Shown here in pieces: positions 9,405-19,384 of a stretch of DNA of 64,000 bases. The stretch's first letter is position 1. Every line of letters starts with the position of its first letter. Source of the DNA: Clostridium sp. E02 (lineage in GTDB: Bacteria; Bacillota; Clostridia; Lachnospirales; Lachnospiraceae); contig NZ_RJLQ01000006.1 of assembly GCF_003833015.1 (NCBI RefSeq), positions 119,158 through 183,157 of the forward strand, written 5' to 3'. The notes beneath the pieces are model-generated. The model was not told where the DNA came from. It saw nothing but the letters and a program-made list of their open reading frames with translations, and did not search any database. The position numbers and the translations under genes are program-made.

Positions 9405-12296
9405 TTATTTGTTTGTATGACTCCGCATCGGTTTGCGTCTACGTTTCTTGTTCCTTGTCCCTACGGCAATCAGAAGCAATATTAGAACACTAACCGAAGT
9501 TATGATTGCTCCGGTATTTAGGCCCTGAGGCATATATTCTAAGGTAATAGCATGCGTTCCTGCTGTTACGTGAACACTTAAAAATGTATCAAATAACTTA
9601 TAAGGCTCTACTTCCTTTCCATCCACTTTGATGGACCAGCCTTTATCAAATGGAATGCTCAAATACAAAAGGCCTGCCTGGTCCGCATTAACGGTACCTT
9701 GTATCCTCGTATCAGACCAACGGGTTAACTTTAACGGATTCTTATTTAAAATCTCATACACAGATTTTAGTCCTTCGGGTGATAACCGATAGGACTGTGC
9801 CACAAGATCTTGTTCATTGTCATTGTTATTTAATGTCACCGCTTCCCCTGCCTTTAAAAATCCAAGGTCAAGTAAATATCCCCGGTTCACATTATCAAAG
9901 GTCTTTGTCTCTTCTCCTAAAACCGCATATACCTTTTCTACTTTTTTATTGTTTACAGCCACATAATAATCTCCATCCTGATCGGGAGTAAAGGTATATT
10001 TGGTTCCCGTTATCTCTCCTGTGACTTTGGAAAGGACCGGATCTGCACCTAGTACAACGGAAAAATCATTCTGAACATCAGCTGGGTTGGACAAATCCAG
10101 TTGCCAGTTGTTTTCCAGATCATACGAAACCATAAATCCCAAGGATAGTGCATAGGGGTTCTCCCGAAGCTGCAAGTCCTCTTCCTTGGTGATTAATTTG
10201 GAATATCCATCTTCTTCATCCGAATAAATAAAGTATTTCACACCAAACAAGGCATCCACAAGGGGGGTACTTCCTGTTATGCTATAAGCATTGGTGGAAC
10301 TTTCACATCCTATTTTTTTAAAAAATTTTGATAGATCTGCATTGGCTGTTGATGAAAATAAGGATACCGTGGGAAAGTTAAGCCACGCCCCATCATTCTT
10401 TGTCTTATAGGACTTTTTCTTCACCCTGTAAAAAGAATCGTTGGGAACCAGCTTTGATGCCAGATCCCTAGATGTCTGATTATCGGATACATAATTGATC
10501 CGACTCGTTGTCGTTACGCTTGTAACCGTGGTATTCACTGCTGCTTCTAAAGAAACCAGTCCAAGAGCAAGTAGTACAAGCATATTCCTGCTTCTTCCTT
10601 TTTGATACAGCCAGATCATTCCTGCATAACAGGATAGAAAAATAATGGAAACATAAAATACAGAAAAATGGTAGGCATCATCTGTAATCAATTTCTGCGC
10701 CATCAAAACAAAAATCACGGAGGCAAAAAAAGCAGTTACGACATGCTTCCAGGGAATGTGATCCAAATGAATGTATGCATGATAACATGCTGCCAATAAT
10801 AGGAAAATATAAATAAACGACTGTCTACAAGGCAAGCTGTTGGGAAAGTGAAATCCATGCCAGATAAAGTTTAAAACATTAACGGAAAAACTAGCAAAGA
10901 AAAAAAGGATTAGCGAACACACAACAATCTTCTCTTTCTGACGGATCCTGTCACAGCCCAAATAAAGAAGAAAGAACATTAAAACTGCGACTCCACAGTA
11001 AATATTAGGCCAATGATCCAATCCAATCTCTGTCTCAACCGCGGGAAGATGTCTGGCAAGCATATCAAAAATGGAAAAATACGCACTAAACGTCTGGGGA
11101 AAATTAAAATCCCCTGACGCAGTCATCTGCAATGCATAAATCTCTGGCAGCAGGACAACAGCGGAAAGGCCACCTGCAAGCAGAGAATAGAGTGTAAAGT
11201 TACCTATGTGTAATCCCGTTTCTTTCCATGGCTTTTTCCCTTCTAATACAAGAAGTGAAATAAAATATAATACCATAAAAATACATATCATAATTGATAT
11301 GTAATAATTCGATAAAATTGATAACCCCAAAGTTATGCAGTAAAGAAAACACTTTTTCTTTCTAACCAGTCGCTCCAGTCCAAGCATAATAAGGGGGAAC
11401 AAAAAAATGCAGTCCAGCCACATAATATTCCAGCTATAAGCTGCCATATACCCAGATAAAGCATAAAAAACCCCAAAGAAAGCCACCCCAAAATCATTGG
11501 TTTTATAATGTTTGCGCAGATACCATGCAAAGGTCAGCCCACTCAACCCAATCTTAAATACAATCATATAAGTCATGAACTCTATTATATATTTAGAGGG
11601 GCATACAATTAAAAACCAGTTTAAAGGGCTTGCAAGATAATAGGAATAAAGAGCCGCAAAATTAACTCCCATACCAATATCCCAACTATACAATAAACTA
11701 CCGCCATGGGCGAGTTTATATCGAAACTCAGAAAAAAACGGTGCATATTGATGGTACATATCCGTTCGTAGAAAACTCTCTTCTCCAAAAGGGAAGATTC
11801 CTCTCTGCGCAAATATGATGATCATAACAACCATTGGTACAAAAAAAGCCGCTATCAGTCCGTCCGAAGACTTAATCAAGCAGGTTTGCTTATGGTCCGG
11901 TTTTTGATGCATTCTTTTTTTTCGAAAGGATGCCTTCTCTTCCTCTTGTTCCAATTCCGGTTCCACGATTTCTAAAACGTGTTTTCTTACATCTGCCTCT
12001 TCTACCAAATCAGGCTCAAAGTCAGGCTCTATTCCCACACCAGAATCTTCCTTCTCAAAGTAGGACTCTTCATACAATTCTTCCATCCCTTCCACGGGAA
12101 TATCAAGATGTATCTTTGGCATCGAATTTAAATCAAGTTCAATTGAATCCTCTTTGTCATATCTCTCTGTTTGGTGCTGCTGCTGTTCTTCTTCCATACT
12201 CTTCTCTTTTGGTATGGAGTTCCTTTTCTCTGTTGTCATTCTAAGCATATCCTCAAGTTCTTTTGAAATCTTTTCAATCTCGTCATCGTGTTCCAT
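9405..12296 (-). CDS. YfhO-family polytopic membrane protein with acidic N-terminal extension
   Basis: 963 residues. Residues about 150-600 hold some 12-13 membrane helices with the GT-C/YfhO pattern ([20 protein letters not shown], then HQYAPFF near residue 185). Residues 600-925 form an extracytoplasmic region, followed by a last helix and a basic tail [11 protein letters not shown]. YfhO proteins are predicted lipid-linked-sugar glycosyltransferases that decorate teichoic acids or other wall polymers. The first 145 residues are unusually acidic and low-complexity ([17 protein letters not shown]), unlike a standard YfhO. It directly follows a GtrA gene (15-base gap), which fits a wall-glycosylation role. 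Confidence 0.85.
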   Translation of the reverse strand: MEHDDEIEKISKELEDMLRMTTEKRNSIPKEKSMEEEQQQHQTERYDKEDSIELDLNSMPKIHLDIPVEGMEELYEESYFEKEDSGVGIEPDFEPDLVEEADVRKHVLEIVEPELEQEEEKASFRKKRMHQKPDHKQTCLIKSSDGLIAAFFVPMVVMIIIFAQRGIFPFGEESFLRTDMYHQYAPFFSEFRYKLAHGGSLLYSWDIGMGVNFAALYSYYLASPLNWFLIVCPSKYIIEFMTYMIVFKIGLSGLTFAWYLRKHYKTNDFGVAFFGVFYALSGYMAAYSWNIMWLDCIFLFPLIMLGLERLVRKKKCFLYCITLGLSILSNYYISIMICIFMVLYFISLLVLEGKKPWKETGLHIGNFTLYSLLAGGLSAVVLLPEIYALQMTASGDFNFPQTFSAYFSIFDMLARHLPAVETEIGLDHWPNIYCGVAVLMFFLLYLGCDRIRQKEKIVVCSLILFFFASFSVNVLNFIWHGFHFPNSLPCRQSFIYIFLLLAACYHAYIHLDHIPWKHVVTAFFASVIFVLMAQKLITDDAYHFSVFYVSIIFLSCYAGMIWLYQKGRSRNMLVLLALGLVSLEAAVNTTVTSVTTTSRINYVSDNQTSRDLASKLVPNDSFYRVKKKSYKTKNDGAWLNFPTVSLFSSTANADLSKFFKKIGCESSTNAYSITGSTPLVDALFGVKYFIYSDEEDGYSKLITKEEDLQLRENPYALSLGFMVSYDLENNWQLDLSNPADVQNDFSVVLGADPVLSKVTGEITGTKYTFTPDQDGDYYVAVNNKKVEKVYAVLGEETKTFDNVNRGYLLDLGFLKAGEAVTLNNNDNEQDLVAQSYRLSPEGLKSVYEILNKNPLKLTRWSDTRIQGTVNADQAGLLYLSIPFDKGWSIKVDGKEVEPYKLFDTFLSVHVTAGTHAITLEYMPQGLNTGAIITSVSVLILLLIAVGTRNKKRRRKPMRSHTNK

Positions 12297-12311
12297 TCCA
12301 TCTACCTCTCT

Positions 12312-12737
12312 TTACAGGGGTTTTTCCTCACTCTTTCGAAATATGAAACATTTACTGAATATATAGTTTACAATCACAACTGCTATGGATACCAGTACTT
12401 TACTTATATATTCACCCATATGAAGTAAGGAAACCATTATCACCATAAGAAACATCTCCATGATACCAGAAGCTACACGGCATAAGGTAAAGGAAACCAT
12501 TTCCTTTATCACATATTCCATGCGTCGTTCATAACTTTGAAATACATAAATTTTATTTACACCAAAAGCAAACAGAACAGATACCAACCAGGCTATAGCC
12601 GTTGCAATCCGATAATCGATTCCAGACTTTATCATGGCACCGTAAACCACCCAGTTTACAACCGTTGTCAACACACCAAATATCAAATAAGATATGACTT
12701 CCCGGTTCATGACCTTGTCCCATATTTTTTTAATCAT
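12312..12737 (-). CDS. GtrA family membrane protein
   Basis: 141 residues with four membrane helices. The opening SYLIFGVLTTVVNWVVYG and the later VNKIYVFQS and VNYIFSKCFIF are typical of GtrA. GtrA proteins are thought to flip or assist undecaprenyl-linked sugars for surface glycosylation. It sits just ahead of the YfhO gene, and the two probably form one operon. A TATAAT-like box lies just upstream on the minus strand, but its -35 partner is poor. Confidence 0.85.
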   Translation of the reverse strand: MIKKIWDKVMNREVISYLIFGVLTTVVNWVVYGAMIKSGIDYRIATAIAWLVSVLFAFGVNKIYVFQSYERRMEYVIKEMVSFTLCRVASGIMEMFLMVIMVSLLHMGEYISKVLVSIAVVIVNYIFSKCFIFRKSEEKPL

Positions 12738-12803
12738 CTTCAGTTCTCCTGTTCCATTGTATCCCTCTATTGTATTATAGGGATTCGTAATTGTAAAGGG
12801 AAT

Positions 12804-13805
12804 CTATGGCTGGTTTTCCAGAAATCCCTGGGCTCCATTGGTGTATTGAACTTTATCGTCATCGGTTATAAAAACCCCGTAAATATCATCCATAGAATTA
12901 ATTAGTTCCATGCCTTTTTTTAGTCCCATGGAAAAACAAGTCGTAGATAACGCATCCCCATCTATGGACAACTTCGATATAATGGTAACAGAAACCAGAC
13001 CATTCTCGTAAGGATATCCACTCTTTGGATTAAGGATATGGTGATAGTTAATTCCAGCCTTTACAAAATGACGTTCATAGACCCCGGAAGATACCACTGA
13101 CATATCATCTATAATCAAGGTTTCAATGGTCTCATTTCGATCCGCATAAGGTTTTTGAAGCCCTATTTTAAAAGGGGACCCATCCGGTTTTTTTCCAACA
13201 CAAAGAACATTTCCACCCAGATTTATGACTGCACTTTGAACCCCTTGTTCCTGTAGATAATCCTTCATTCGGTCAGCAATGTATCCTTTTGCAATGGCAC
13301 CAAAATCAATCGTAGTATCTGGGGATAAAAAAGTAAGAGTATCATCCTCTAATTTTAACTTTCTATAATCCACTTTTTTTACGGCTTCTTCTATGTCTTT
13401 TTGTGGTGGGACCACTGGATTTTGAGCTGTAAAGTCCCATAGGGAGGTCAAAGGTTCTACCGTAAAATCAAAGTCTCCGTTTGATACTTTAGAATAATAA
13501 AGCCCCCTGGATAAAAGAGCCGCCACATCCGGTGATACTTTTATAGATGTTGCCTCCTTGGATCTGTGATTGATCCGATAAACTTCACTTCCTTCAATGG
13601 TCGTACTAAATATATTTTCATAGGAACGACATAAATCCATGGATTTTTTCAAAATCTCGGGATCGTCTTTATCATATAAGGTTACCGTTACAAATGTATT
13701 TAACATAAATCCTGATTTCGTAATCGGTTCTATCTTCCGCTTGCAGCCAGTCAGCATTAAGGCAGTTAGGCCGACAAACAAGAGTATGATTTTCCCTTTT
13801 TTCAT
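12804..13805 (-). CDS. apbE: FAD:protein FMN transferase (ApbE), lipoprotein
   Basis: 333 residues. The start is ATG 13805 with GGAGG upstream; it shares ATGA with the cbiK stop. MKKGKIILLFVGLTALMLTGC is a lipoprotein signal (lipobox LTGC), so the enzyme acts outside the membrane. Catalytic-domain landmarks are NTFVTVTLYD, DFGAIAKGYIADRM, INLGGNVLCVGKKPDG and the metal-binding DGDALSTTCFSMG. ApbE covalently attaches FMN to threonine of target proteins such as Rnf or Nqr subunits and flavin-based extracellular reductases. Longer in-frame reading upstream lies inside cbiK and is not coding. Confidence 0.93.
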   Translation of the reverse strand: MKKGKIILLFVGLTALMLTGCKRKIEPITKSGFMLNTFVTVTLYDKDDPEILKKSMDLCRSYENIFSTTIEGSEVYRINHRSKEATSIKVSPDVAALLSRGLYYSKVSNGDFDFTVEPLTSLWDFTAQNPVVPPQKDIEEAVKKVDYRKLKLEDDTLTFLSPDTTIDFGAIAKGYIADRMKDYLQEQGVQSAVINLGGNVLCVGKKPDGSPFKIGLQKPYADRNETIETLIIDDMSVVSSGVYERHFVKAGINYHHILNPKSGYPYENGLVSVTIISKLSIDGDALSTTCFSMGLKKGMELINSMDDIYGVFITDDDKVQYTNGAQGFLENQP

Positions 13806-14599
13806 TGTATTTCCTCCATGTTTTTCTTTGCCCTTTGTGCATGCAACAAAAACATTTCCCGAACGCCTTCTAATTCTCCCATACCTTTTAACCGGCAAGT
13901 TACTTCATATCCATCTTTTTCTAACTGGCTTTTCCAGGAATCTGCATCTTTGCCTGCCATATCATTATGTGCATGATCCCCAGAAACAACCATAAGAGGC
14001 TGTAGAATTACCTGTTTGGATACTTTTTTATCTATTTCCTGCTTCACCATTTCAAATGTAGGTACTGCTTCCACTGTTCCCACATGACAATTTAAATATC
14101 CTTTTGTCTTTAAGACATCCGCAAGATGTGAATAGGTACGATTCGCTTCATGTTCTGTCCCATGACCCATGAATAAAATCTCCGTTCCTACTTCCATGTA
14201 TTCCTTTGTATCCTCAATCAATATAGAGACTAGGGATAAGTAATCTTTCTCATCGGTTAGGAGGGGCATTCCCATCTCGATCTTATCAAATCTATGATTG
14301 TATTGTTCGACTACACTCAAAATTCGATCATATTCTTCTCCTCCCATAACAAGAGTTGGTTGTATGATCACTCGTCTATATCCCTTTAAAACCAATTTCT
14401 CCAGAGCTTCCGAAACTCCATCAATCGAAAGATTGTCCCGTTCTTTTAATTTCTTAATTATGATACGGCTGGTAAAGGCTCTATAAAAATCATAATCCCT
14501 AAATGTTTCTTGCAAAGTTTTTTCTATGGCTTCAATTGTTTTCTTTCTGCTTTCATTGTAACTTGTCCCAAAACTAACTACTAAAATCGCCTGTTTCAT
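13802..14599 (-). CDS. cbiK: Anaerobic sirohydrochlorin cobaltochelatase CbiK
   Basis: 265 residues, right for the anaerobic chelatase. The N-terminus AILVVSFGTSYNESRKKTI, the histidine motif FMGHGTEHEANRTY near residue 145 and VVSGDHAHNDMAG near 205 match the metal-binding and substrate sites of CbiK. It inserts cobalt into sirohydrochlorin for vitamin B12 synthesis, or possibly iron for siroheme. No other cobalamin genes are in the window. It overlaps apbE by four bases, so the two are translationally coupled. Confidence 0.9.
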   Translation of the reverse strand: MKQAILVVSFGTSYNESRKKTIEAIEKTLQETFRDYDFYRAFTSRIIIKKLKERDNLSIDGVSEALEKLVLKGYRRVIIQPTLVMGGEEYDRILSVVEQYNHRFDKIEMGMPLLTDEKDYLSLVSILIEDTKEYMEVGTEILFMGHGTEHEANRTYSHLADVLKTKGYLNCHVGTVEAVPTFEMVKQEIDKKVSKQVILQPLMVVSGDHAHNDMAGKDADSWKSQLEKDGYEVTCRLKGMGELEGVREMFLLHAQRAKKNMEEIQ

Positions 14600-14683
14600 C
14601 CTTATACTCCCATACTAACTAATCTTTTTCTTGAATACCATATCACAGATGAAATTTACTGTCAAACGCCTTTTCACGCACCA

Positions 14684-14713
14684 TAGGCGCAAAACCAAAA
14701 GGTTCTGCGCCTA
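14684..14713 (-). terminator. Strong hairpin downstream of the iron alcohol dehydrogenase
   Basis: TAGGCGCA pairs with TGCGCCTA, and an inner AACC/GGTT extends the stem around an AAAA loop. It lies about 30 bases past the dehydrogenase stop. No T-run follows on the minus strand, so it may pause or protect RNA more than terminate. Confidence 0.5.
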
Positions 14714-14744
14714 CAATACACATTGCAAATATTTCAGGAGATTA

Positions 14745-15935
14745 TTAAAAATCTACCTCTTTATCATAGTAACAACAGGTTAACAATTTCTCCATCTCCG
14801 CCGGTGTAACCGGTCTGGGATTGGAGCCGGTGCATGCATCACCAACAGCTAACTCAGCTACTTTCGTTATTTTGTCATTGAACTCTTTCTCGTCAATGAT
14901 TCCTCCTTCATATTCCTTAATACAGGTAGGAATACTCAGTTTTTCGTTCATGGAACGGACTTCTGCGATTAATGCATCTACCAATTCCTCATCGCTATTG
15001 CCTTTTAAACCAATGAAACGAGCAATCTCACCATAACGTATTAACGCTTCTGGATTTTTCGAATTAAATTTAATAATTTTTGGAAGGTACATTGCATTGG
15101 CACAACCATGAACAATATGACCTCCTGTATAAGCAGCTCCTGTTTTATGAGCCATTGAATGAACGATTCCTAACAAAGCATTGGAGAATGCCATTCCTGC
15201 GAGACACTGTGCATTATGCATACGGTCACGGGCATCCATATCTCCATGATAAGAATCAATTAAGTCATTATGTACCATCTTGATCGCATGAAGTGCAAGA
15301 GGATCGGTATAGTCACAATGAAGCGTGGAAACGTAAGCTTCAATTGCATGAGTCAATGCATCCATACCAGTATGTGCAGTCAATTTCTGAGGCATCTTTT
15401 CTGCCAGTTCTGGATCTACAATTGCAACATCCGGAGTTATGTTAAAGTCCGCAAGCGGATACTTAATTCCCTTGTTATAGTCTGTAATTACACTGAATGC
15501 CGTCACCTCAGTTGCAGTACCCGAAGTCGATGGGATTGCACAGAATCTAGCTTTCGTTCTTAATGAAGGAAAATTAAATGGAATGCAGAGATCATCAAAT
15601 GTGGTATCTGGATATTCATAGAATGTCCACATTGCTTTCGCTGCGTCAATGGGAGAGCCTCCACCGATTGCGACAATCCAGTCAGGACCAAACTCCTGCA
15701 TCATCTGAGCGCCCTTCATAACGGTCTCCACGCTTGGGTCCGGTTCAACCCCTTCAAACAGTTTCACTTCTATACCTGCATCTTTTAAATAAGTTTCAAC
15801 CTTCTCAAGAAATCCAAACCGTTTCATCGAACCACCGCCGACTACCACGACTGCCTTACTTCCTTTTAAATTTTTCAGTTCTTCTAAGGATCCTTTTCCG
15901 TGATATAAATCTCTCGGTAACGTAAATCTAGCCAT
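14745..15935 (-). CDS. Iron-containing alcohol dehydrogenase
   Basis: 396 residues, family III Fe-ADH. The nucleotide-binding region has GGGSPIDAAKAM near residue 97. The metal site is the signature around MAHKTGAAYTGGHIVHGCAN near residue 260, with Asp and three His in place. It likely reduces short-chain aldehydes to alcohols with NAD(P)H as a fermentative electron sink. It begins MARFTLPRDLYHGKGS with an ATG at 15935 and a GAGGAGGG site. The upstream neighbours are a LysR regulator and Rex, which makes redox control plausible, although I see no clear Rex box in its leader. Confidence 0.92.
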   Translation of the reverse strand: MARFTLPRDLYHGKGSLEELKNLKGSKAVVVVGGGSMKRFGFLEKVETYLKDAGIEVKLFEGVEPDPSVETVMKGAQMMQEFGPDWIVAIGGGSPIDAAKAMWTFYEYPDTTFDDLCIPFNFPSLRTKARFCAIPSTSGTATEVTAFSVITDYNKGIKYPLADFNITPDVAIVDPELAEKMPQKLTAHTGMDALTHAIEAYVSTLHCDYTDPLALHAIKMVHNDLIDSYHGDMDARDRMHNAQCLAGMAFSNALLGIVHSMAHKTGAAYTGGHIVHGCANAMYLPKIIKFNSKNPEALIRYGEIARFIGLKGNSDEELVDALIAEVRSMNEKLSIPTCIKEYEGGIIDEKEFNDKITKVAELAVGDACTGSNPRPVTPAEMEKLLTCCYYDKEVDF

Positions 15936-16013
15936 TTTAACACCCTCCTCATAAGTTTCAAATTCCTACTATAAATATTGTAGTCTATGTGTACAAGAAT
16001 TTCAAAGGTAAAA

Positions 16014-16049
16014 AAATATATATCAGTATATAGATACTGATATATATTT
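16014..16049. promoter_or_regulatory. Perfect 16-bp inverted repeat between lysR and the alcohol dehydrogenase
   Basis: The arms run 16014-16029 and 16034-16049, separated by ATAG; every base pairs. On the minus strand the stem runs into TTTTTT, so it resembles an AT-rich terminator for the queA-to-lysR transcript. It also lies in the leader of the dehydrogenase gene, where it could be an operator. Confidence 0.6.
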
Positions 16050-16056
16050 AACAGTC

Positions 16057-16974
16057 TTATTCTGCCCATTCTCCTTTTACCTCATCAAGCTGGTATAAAA
16101 ATTCTTTATCCCAATCCGATAAGGAATACCCTTTTCGATAGATTAAATAATCACAATAAGACTTCGTATTCTTTTTACATGGATATTCGACCAACTGATA
16201 CCTGCAAAGAATCTCTGAAGGCATCGGAGACACCCACATGTATGTGTTTGGATTTTTCCACAAAAGGTCAAACTGGCTTCCTCTTTCAAACACATAAATC
16301 CGTTTTTTAAATTCTGTCTCTCCTTTTTTTCCTGTTTCTTCTCTTCGGCTTCTGATTCCATCCCCATGAACAATTTCAACGAACGGGATCAGATCCCCTG
16401 GTGTTATCTCTTCTTTGCCTGACAGTGGGTGTTCTTTGGACATAAGAAGCCTCGGAGCGTATTCAAAAACCGGTTCCATAGAAAGCCCCTTTGACCCTAT
16501 CTCTTTCTCAAAGAATTTCTCTGTTCCAGACTGATATCGAATAATTCCTAAATTATATTCCCCTGTTTCTACCGATCCTATGGTATCTGCTGAATTGGTC
16601 TCCCGAAGCCAGACATTCATACTGTTTTCTCCTCCGATTTTATAAATAAACCTTGAGAATGCAGCACTTAAATAACTTGCTCTTGGCATGGAAAGGGAAA
16701 ACTCTACGCCGTTTTCCTGATCTGTTTTGTAAAGGTGCTCCATCTCATCTATCTGAACCAGTACGCTTCTTGCATGCTCCAGAAAAATTCTTCCTCTTGC
16801 CGTTGGCACCACCCCTTTTGAGGTACGTTTAAATATGGGCGCACCAAGACTCTCTTCTAAGGTTTTAATTGCCTTACTAAGATTTGGTTGTTCCATATAT
16901 AGGTTGGCCGCCGCCTGGGTAATGGATCCCGTTTTCTCTACTTCTACGGCGTATTGCAACAATACAGTATTCAA
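16057..16974 (-). CDS. LysR-family transcriptional regulator
   Basis: 305 residues. The N-terminal winged helix-turn-helix reads YAVEVEKTGSITQAAANLYM then QPNLSKAIKTLEESLG; the rest is the two-lobed effector-binding domain. It starts 2 bases after the rex stop and so is coupled to rex. The next gene downstream in the same direction is the iron alcohol dehydrogenase, its likely target. The effector cannot be deduced. Confidence 0.9.
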   Translation of the reverse strand: MNTVLLQYAVEVEKTGSITQAAANLYMEQPNLSKAIKTLEESLGAPIFKRTSKGVVPTARGRIFLEHARSVLVQIDEMEHLYKTDQENGVEFSLSMPRASYLSAAFSRFIYKIGGENSMNVWLRETNSADTIGSVETGEYNLGIIRYQSGTEKFFEKEIGSKGLSMEPVFEYAPRLLMSKEHPLSGKEEITPGDLIPFVEIVHGDGIRSRREETGKKGETEFKKRIYVFERGSQFDLLWKNPNTYMWVSPMPSEILCRYQLVEYPCKKNTKSYCDYLIYRKGYSLSDWDKEFLYQLDEVKGEWAE

Positions 16975-16976
16975 TC

Positions 16977-17654
16977 TTATTCCTCCTTCGTATACTGCAA
17001 GCCTTTCTTGTCTGTCTCATAAAGATATTTGGATAATGCCGCAAGAGAGACTGCCATATTCTCATTCTGCACCAATACATGAGGCGGAACGGATAGATGA
17101 ATCGGTGCAAAATTCCAGATCGCTTTCACGCCTCCTGCTACCAAAAGATCACATGTTTCCTGGGCAAACTGGGCAGGTACGGTGATAATTCCTATGTGTA
17201 TATTCATCCTCTGACATAGATTTACCATTTTATTCGTGGGCAGAACCATCTTTCCACCAATTTTGGCATCTACTTTTCTGCCATCCGAATCAAATGCCAT
17301 AACAATTTCTACTCCATACTGTTCAAACCCTTGATAAGAAATGAGCGCTTTTCCCAAAGATCCCACCCCCACTAATGCTGCCTGATTGGTATTGTGAAAT
17401 CCTAAAAATTCTTCTATATCCAGGATTAAATCACAGACCTGGTACCCCATCTTCGGTTTACCAGCTGTCTTTGTCACCATAGCCAAATCTTTTCGTACCT
17501 GCACCTCATTAAGCTGTAAATCCAATGCGATGACTGGAGCAGATATGTTCTTACACCCTTCCCGGCTTTTCCGTTCCAGGTAATGATGATAGATAGGAAG
17601 CCGTTCCAGAGTTTTTCTGGAAATCCCTCCAACCATATGTTTTTTATCTCCCAT
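16977..17654 (-). CDS. rex: Redox-sensing transcriptional repressor Rex
   Basis: 225 residues. Residues 10-75 form the winged helix (ISRKTLERLPIYHHYLERKS, then LNEVQVRKDLA). A Rossmann domain follows with GVGSLGKALISYQGF, which binds NADH/NAD+. Rex represses fermentation genes when NADH is low. The start is uncertain: ATG 17654 was chosen, but a second ATG 18 bases downstream also has GGGAG upstream. It lies between the COG3044 ATPase (20-base gap) and lysR (2-base gap), so it is part of a four-gene operon. Confidence 0.95.
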   Translation of the reverse strand: MGDKKHMVGGISRKTLERLPIYHHYLERKSREGCKNISAPVIALDLQLNEVQVRKDLAMVTKTAGKPKMGYQVCDLILDIEEFLGFHNTNQAALVGVGSLGKALISYQGFEQYGVEIVMAFDSDGRKVDAKIGGKMVLPTNKMVNLCQRMNIHIGIITVPAQFAQETCDLLVAGGVKAIWNFAPIHLSVPPHVLVQNENMAVSLAALSKYLYETDKKGLQYTKEE

Positions 17655-17674
17655 GAATGTACACCCCGCCCTTC

Positions 17675-19384
17675 TTAATACATCAAACTACGGCACCTTA
17701 AAAAGGCGGAAAATATTTCCTGTCTTCTGGGAAGTGCCAAGTCAGTCGGAAGATACCCGCCTTCTGCTAAAGAAGCCAATCCATCGTTTTTGATTTTCAG
17801 TTCCAGTTCGTCAACGATCTTTCCCAGTGTCTTTTTCCCGTCAATCAAGTTTTTACCACCGTATTTTAAAAGATATCCAAGTGCTGCAATTTGTTCCGCA
17901 TCCACAATCTGCTCTACGCACCGGAGGTCAATGATTTCTTTGTCGATCTGAAGACTGTCCCGTCCCAGTATCTTTATTTTCCCCCGATCATCTTTTCCGC
18001 CCGTGCGCAAAAGAGTCGGAATATGAAGGGACGTTAATTTTTTCATTTCCCTTAATCCGGTCTTATCCTCATAGGCTTGCGCTGTCTCTTTTGCAAATGC
18101 AGTGATTTCCAAAGGAACATAAGCATCCATCTGGATCACTAAATCTGCTACATGAAAAAATGCTCCGGAACTGCCCGCTACCAAAACAGTGGAAATTCCT
18201 TCTTGTTCATACAAACCTCTGACTCTATCGATAAATGGAGTAATGGGTTCTTTGTCTCTTTTAACTACCTGCTGCATCAAACGATCGCGAACCATAAAAT
18301 TAGTAGCACTGGTATCTTCATCCATTAAAAATACACCAGCCCCACTTTCTACTGCTTCTACCACACCAGCTGCCTGGGATGTACTACCACTCGCATCTTC
18401 GGTACAAAAATGTATGGTATCCCGTTTGTTTGGCAAATTACCAATAAACAGGGAAATGTCTGTCTGTTTTACGCTTCTTCCATCTTCTGCTCTTAATTTC
18501 ACCGCAGAGGAATCCGTTACCACCAGTTCTCTCCCGTCTCCCAGGATGTGATTGTATACTCCGCTTTCCAGCGCTTCCAAAAGGGTCGACTTTCCATGAT
18601 ATCCACCGCCTACAATCAAAGTCACACCTTTTGGAATCCCCATTCCTTTTACGTTTCCTCGTATGGGCAAATTCATTGACACTTCCATACTAGGGGGAGA
18701 CTCAAATGCAACGGCTTGTTTCATGGGTTTCTTTGAAACACCAGAACATCTTGGAAGAATAGAACCATTTGCAATAAAAGCAATCAAACCTTTTTCAGAC
18801 AGTTGTTCCCGTAACGCAAACTGATCTTCTGAAAGCTGTATCCCCTGTTCTACTTTTTCTTTTCCTTCTATAGAATAGTTTCCAAAAACACATGACTTCT
18901 TCACACATATTGGTAGAAAATCGAATAAAATATGGATCAATTCCTGGGAATCAATGGTCCTTCCTCTGGCTGGGAACCCTGCCTCCAACCGCACTAAGAT
19001 GCTGCCATTGTTTTCATCTACCGAACAGGCGGTCCTTTTTAGTATTTCCTGACCGGGGTGACTCACAGAAAGGAGTCCACTTTTTCCTGACCCCTTCGCC
19101 CGAAAGTTAAAAGGCTCTATCTCCTCTCCAAATGTTCGCAACAAGCAATCTTCCAAAGCTAGTTTCTTATAAAATTGGTCAAAATAAGAGGTCGGGAATC
19201 CTGCCTTTTTCCCATCAATCAGAATGCTGATTCTAGAGGGAGAGGCAAACGGATCTCCCTGAACATGATCAATGGAAAGAATATAATCCGGAAAGCGGTA
19301 CGTTCCTTTCGCTCCTTTATAGGCTGGATATCCTTTATGGTCAATGGAACGAAGAAACTGTCTCAGCTCTTCTGATTGTTTCAT
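17675..19384 (-). CDS. ABC-class predicted ATPase (COG3044 / DUF2791-like family)
   Basis: 569 residues. The P-loop is [20 protein letters not shown] near residue 255. An ABC-type signature region [16 protein letters not shown] and a Walker [15 protein letters not shown], follow. This is a soluble stand-alone ATPase of unknown function that is widespread in Firmicutes. Its start codon overlaps the queA stop by four bases (ATGA), so it is translationally coupled to queA and followed closely by rex. Nothing suggests membrane segments or a transport role. Confidence 0.85.
   Translation of the reverse strand: MKQSEELRQFLRSIDHKGYPAYKGAKGTYRFPDYILSIDHVQGDPFASPSRISILIDGKKAGFPTSYFDQFYKKLALEDCLLRTFGEEIEPFNFRAKGSGKSGLLSVSHPGQEILKRTACSVDENNGSILVRLEAGFPARGRTIDSQELIHILFDFLPICVKKSCVFGNYSIEGKEKVEQGIQLSEDQFALREQLSEKGLIAFIANGSILPRCSGVSKKPMKQAVAFESPPSMEVSMNLPIRGNVKGMGIPKGVTLIVGGGYHGKSTLLEALESGVYNHILGDGRELVVTDSSAVKLRAEDGRSVKQTDISLFIGNLPNKRDTIHFCTEDASGSTSQAAGVVEAVESGAGVFLMDEDTSATNFMVRDRLMQQVVKRDKEPITPFIDRVRGLYEQEGISTVLVAGSSGAFFHVADLVIQMDAYVPLEITAFAKETAQAYEDKTGLREMKKLTSLHIPTLLRTGGKDDRGKIKILGRDSLQIDKEIIDLRCVEQIVDAEQIAALGYLLKYGGKNLIDGKKTLGKIVDELELKIKNDGLASLAEGGYLPTDLALPRRQEIFSAFLRCRSLMY

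Noticed and set aside
14600..14744. Cobalamin riboswitch upstream of cbiK
   Set aside because: The leader is only 145 bases and mostly the hairpin of the preceding gene; no B12-box pattern is visible.
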